From Oopsacas minuta (lineage: Eukaryota > Porifera > Hexactinellida > Lyssacinosida > Leucopsacidae): a stretch of 30,167 bases of DNA. A model generated the notes under the pieces. The model was not told where the DNA came from, searched no databases, and saw nothing but the letters and a program-made list of their open reading frames with translations. Shown here in pieces: positions 27,533-30,167 of this stretch; the stretch's first letter is position 1; every line of letters starts with the position of its first letter. Made by a program: the position numbers and the translations under genes. Location: positions 1-30,167 of the forward strand of contig JAKMXF010000084.1 of NCBI GenBank assembly GCA_024704765.1, read 5' to 3'.

Positions 27533-28729
27533 TTAATATATATGTGATATATTATCACTAAAACTAGCACAAATAATATCAAAGTTATTATTAACAACTA
27601 TTCCTTTAGGATTATTACATTTAATTTTGTGTATCAGCTGTCCATCTTTAGTAAATATATTAATTGAATTTACCAAAAAATCGCTAATTATAATATTATT
27701 ATACAAATCAAAACACAGAAAATTATATCCACTTGTAGATTTGGTTAAACTTTTCACCAAATCTGCTATTCCATTTTCTAATTTTATGAAACTTTTCAAT
27801 AAATCACCTGATTTAGAGAATATGTGTATGTTATTAATCTCATTATTGTCTGCTACAAATATATTATTATTATTTATTTTGACATCACTCGGTTCTTTAA
27901 GTTTGTCTTTTCCTATTTCTCTAATATATTCTAAATCAGAGCTCAATACTGCAATTATATTATTATCTGCAACTAACACTTCTCCATTTGTGTCAGTTGT
28001 TAGACCAAAAGGGTAATTAACAACTTCCTTAACACTCTTAATTAATTTGTAATTTGTTTTAGAGAATTTCAATATAGAATGAAGTCCCAAATCACTTATA
28101 AACACCCATTCGTTATGTAATGCTATACCGTATGGATAATTTAGCTGCCCCTTACCAAATTCATGAATGAACTTACCCTCTGTAGAAAAGATCTGTATTC
28201 TATTATTGTATGTATCTGCTATGTAGATCTTATCTCCATCTAGAGCTAGTCCATGAGGGCAATACAGTTCTCCCTTCTTACTGCCCTTACCTCCAATATT
28301 TCTGATGGGCTCGGTCTTGTTTCTGTATACTACAGCTATTTCCTGAATAGACCCGAACTTCTCCAGCTGTTCTAGGAGAGAGTCTAGACCCTCAGTATTG
28401 AGGGAAGGGATTGGGATAGGTGTTTCATTTTCGTGTTTCTGTATTTCAGCTCTTGTTTGCTTCATCTGTTCTTCTCGAAACTTTACTACTTCGTTCTGTT
28501 GAATGCTAGTTTCCATTAATTGTTGAATTAGCTTCTCCAGTTCTGCTAATTGTTTCATTCTTGTATTCTCCTTTCTCAGATAGTCCTGTTTGATATCGAA
28601 CAACTGAACAAGCAGCTGATCTCTCCTCTCTGTCGCAATCCGAATTATCTTCTCGAACGTAGAGTGTATCAGTTGTTCCGCTGGTTCGAAATGGTTGGTA
28701 GGAATTTCTTGTGTGTATTTGGTTGCCAT
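27533..28729 (-). CDS. Coiled-coil NHL-repeat protein D
   Basis: Intact intronless ORF. The frame is open from an upstream ATG at 28789 (418 codons), but I choose the ATG at 28729 (398 codons). It is the family's MATKY start, and the upstream ATG lies before the TATA box, so it should not be transcribed from that promoter. In copy A the same upstream ATG opens only eight codons. Domains: coiled coil, linker TPIPIPSLNTEGLDSLL and an NHL propeller with YCPHGLALDGDKIYIADTYN, YPYGIALHNEWVFISD, YPFGLTTDTNGEVLVAD and PKGIVVNNNFDIICAS. Peculiar to D is a roughly 13-residue insertion (IADLVKSLTKSTSGYN) between blades five and six. It contains a repeat of the preceding SFIKLENG-like motif (LVKSLTK after LLKSFIK), suggesting a small tandem duplication. 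It is closest in flanks to A. Confidence 0.85.
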   Translation of the reverse strand: MATKYTQEIPTNHFEPAEQLIHSTFEKIIRIATERRDQLLVQLFDIKQDYLRKENTRMKQLAELEKLIQQLMETSIQQNEVVKFREEQMKQTRAEIQKHENETPIPIPSLNTEGLDSLLEQLEKFGSIQEIAVVYRNKTEPIRNIGGKGSKKGELYCPHGLALDGDKIYIADTYNNRIQIFSTEGKFIHEFGKGQLNYPYGIALHNEWVFISDLGLHSILKFSKTNYKLIKSVKEVVNYPFGLTTDTNGEVLVADNNIIAVLSSDLEYIREIGKDKLKEPSDVKINNNNIFVADNNEINNIHIFSKSGDLLKSFIKLENGIADLVKSLTKSTSGYNFLCFDLYNNIIISDFLVNSINIFTKDGQLIHKIKCNNPKGIVVNNNFDIICASFSDNISHIY

Positions 28730-28771
28730 TTGTTTGTTGTTCTGTTTATGATTATTCTCATTTACAGAAGG

Positions 28772-28780
28772 TATTTTATA
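28772..28780 (-). promoter_or_regulatory. TATA box of NHL gene D
   Basis: TATAAAATA on the minus strand, one A longer than in the other copies. The extra base also joins the upstream ATG to the main frame, creating the apparent 20-residue extension. Confidence 0.5.
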
Positions 28781-28789
28781 CAAGTTCAT

Positions 28790-29352
28790 ACTCTATTTTC
28801 TGTTTACACATAGGCATAATTCTGTATGCAAAAATACTCATTAGAATGACAGCTCTAAGTTTTCACCTATTATTAGTTCAGAACATATTTCTTCTCAATT
28901 ATGATAAGAGCTAAGTATTTCACTTTGAATATTTTCTCCATGGTTCAGTTAATTTTGACGTCACATAATGTGTCTGGATACATTATACCTTGATGTAATT
29001 ACCCCTCATACTCACTGTTGCCAGTCGTGGCCACGTAATATCAAGTTTTAAGGTGATTTGTAATGATATTATCTATAATTTAGAAGTAAACCCAGCCTCC
29101 CGAAAATGAACACCAAACATTTTTAATAGAGCAACACATTAATTAAAAAAGAATTTCAGAATTTATGCAATTCTTATTATTCTAATTTTATTTACTGAAT
29201 TTCTAGCAAATATATTAAATTCTAAATGAATAACCAGGAAGCATTTCATTATCTTCTTTCTCAACCTTCAATCAAAACGGCAGTCGATTCCTTCATCCAG
29301 ATATATGATCTTTCAGATGATGAATTCTCCTCAATTCGGAGAAGATTCAGCG
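28790..29352. repeat. 5' flank of NHL-D, shared with NHL-A
   Basis: Sister of 2122-2740; similarity ends after GAAGATTCAGCG in both. Confidence 0.75.
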
Positions 29353-29490
29353 AGTATTGTCTCACAAAATTGCAGATGTGTTAGATCAGATAGCTTTCAA
29401 CATGTAAATTGGTTCCAGTTATAACTACCCACATTCCTTGTATAGAATTTGTTGCTATGATGTATTAGCTATCAGTTTCAGTTTGTGGAT
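29353..29490. repeat. Segment matching the B/C type upstream flank
   Basis: From TATTGTCTCAC to TTAGCTATCAGTTTCAGTTT this matches about 7437-7572 and 22814-22950. The D locus is thus a mosaic of an A-type proximal flank and a B/C-type distal flank. From 29491 to 29732 I see nothing. Confidence 0.7.
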
Positions 29491-29732
29491 AATTTAATAA
29501 TCTAGGAAGTTTGTAATATTCCGTTGTTTATTATTATTATTCGTTTCTGATACTAATACCACAATACCTTGATTAATCACATATACAATTTATGGGACAA
29601 TATTTCCTGTAACAGGATATCAGTTTGCTATTACATGTGTTGTTAGTATTTTTATCTTTTATTCACTTTCTTAAATTGTACTAATATATTCTATAATATT
29701 TATTGTTTCAATGCATTCTATAATCTTAACGA

Positions 29733-29936
29733 ATGGAACTTTCTGTTCGTATTGGCGACGGTGTACTGTATGTCCAACATTTTACTCTTTTAAACCCCAA
29801 TAGAGACTGTCCAAGTACCAGCCCAAGCGTCACAACCTCGGTTGCCGTACAATCCCCCCTCCCTCCTATACCGACACAGCAACATATTGATGACCCAGAG
29901 GCTCTGTACGAAGAACCACCAGCAACCCAAGAGTAA
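29733..29936 (+). CDS. Possible short exon or ORF, Pro/Thr/Ser-rich
   Basis: A 67-codon ORF ending in DDPEALYEEPPATQE, with a Pro-rich middle (VAVQSPLPPIPTQQHID) and markedly higher GC content than its surroundings. This is suggestive of a real coding end, perhaps the cytoplasmic tail or last exon of a larger gene, with a possible acceptor at CCCCAATAG (about 29804). No domain is recognisable and no upstream exon was found. Confidence 0.25.
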   Translation: MELSVRIGDGVLYVQHFTLLNPNRDCPSTSPSVTTSVAVQSPLPPIPTQQHIDDPEALYEEPPATQE

Positions 29937-30057
29937 GATTAGTTATTCACACACAGTGTAACCTTTATAAACGGAGTGCCAAGGACGCCTAAAATGCTAC
30001 ACCTTATGTGGGGTTTACACTATACACATAACTCCAGTAATATTTATTTGTATATAT

Positions 30058-30167
30058 CAGTGGTTCCCAATCGGTGGTCCGCGGCCCCACTTGGGGCCAC
30101 AGGACTATTTACATGAGGCCATCAGATCTCATTATAAATGAATAGTTTCCTCTTTGTATATACTTTG
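30058..30167. mobile_element. hAT-type left terminus running off the window
   Basis: CAGTGGTTCCCAATCGGTGG followed by a G/C-rich tract (CCGCGGCCCCAC) is the standard start of many hAT elements. The remainder lies beyond the right edge, so neither target duplication nor transposase can be checked. Confidence 0.6.

Noticed and set aside
1-30167. CRISPR arrays, bacterial operons, rRNA or tRNA genes, LTR pairs
   Set aside because: None was seen: no regularly spaced direct repeats, no cloverleaf candidates, and no direct terminal repeats flanking the integrase fragment.

Overview
The window looks like AT-rich nuclear DNA of an early-branching animal, plausibly a sponge; the species is a guess. 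Evidence: animal-type domain families (coiled-coil/NHL proteins, TRAF-type zinc finger plus MATH proteins, a CSE1/exportin-2 start exon, a TIGAR-like phosphatase), about 60-bp GT-AG introns, no bacterial-style operons, and many cut-and-paste transposons. It is mostly a repeat-rich family-expansion region made of duplicated blocks, decayed genes and nested DNA transposons.

Layout. 1-254 (minus): N-terminal piece of a TTF-zinc-finger/hAT-like protein running off the left edge. 560-702: hAT terminus remnants. 952-2121, 6166-7301, 21522-22679 and 27533-28729 (all minus): four copies of one intronless gene encoding a coiled coil plus an NHL beta-propeller without RING or B-box. A, C and D are open; B is decayed. 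A and D share flanks, as do B and C. Each gene has a TATA box 42 bp before its ATG. 2741-4740 (plus): decayed Transib/RAG1-like recombinase with recognisable DDE residues and a C-terminal zinc motif. Its exon around the catalytic Glu has been inverted in place (about 4432-4592).

7595-11874: four-level transposon nest. A hAT-type MITE (X) holds another hAT-type MITE (Y), which holds a 3.2-kb hAT element (Z) with a 704-codon ORF, which holds a pogo/mariner-type MITE. 12363-12902 (minus): TIGAR-like phosphatase pseudogene. 13187-14990: solo NHL 3' flank, inverted repeats and MITEs. 15430-16467: gypsy-type integrase pseudogene. 16761-18185: TRAF/MATH gene with one premature stop. 19182-about 20940: CSE1-like remnant interrupted by a DD37E Tc1/mariner element (19532-20876). 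22986-23545: second copy of X. 24205-24749: small two-exon integrase-zinc-binding gene. 25898-26985: second, 5'-truncated TRAF/MATH copy. 30058 to the right edge: a hAT terminus.

The NHL and TRAF/MATH proteins belong to families used in ubiquitin or innate-type signalling in animals, but nothing here shows that these copies interact. The strongest candidates for a second look are the RAG1-like fossil with its internal inversion, and independent insertion of the same MITE 15-20 bp apart in two paralogous segments.
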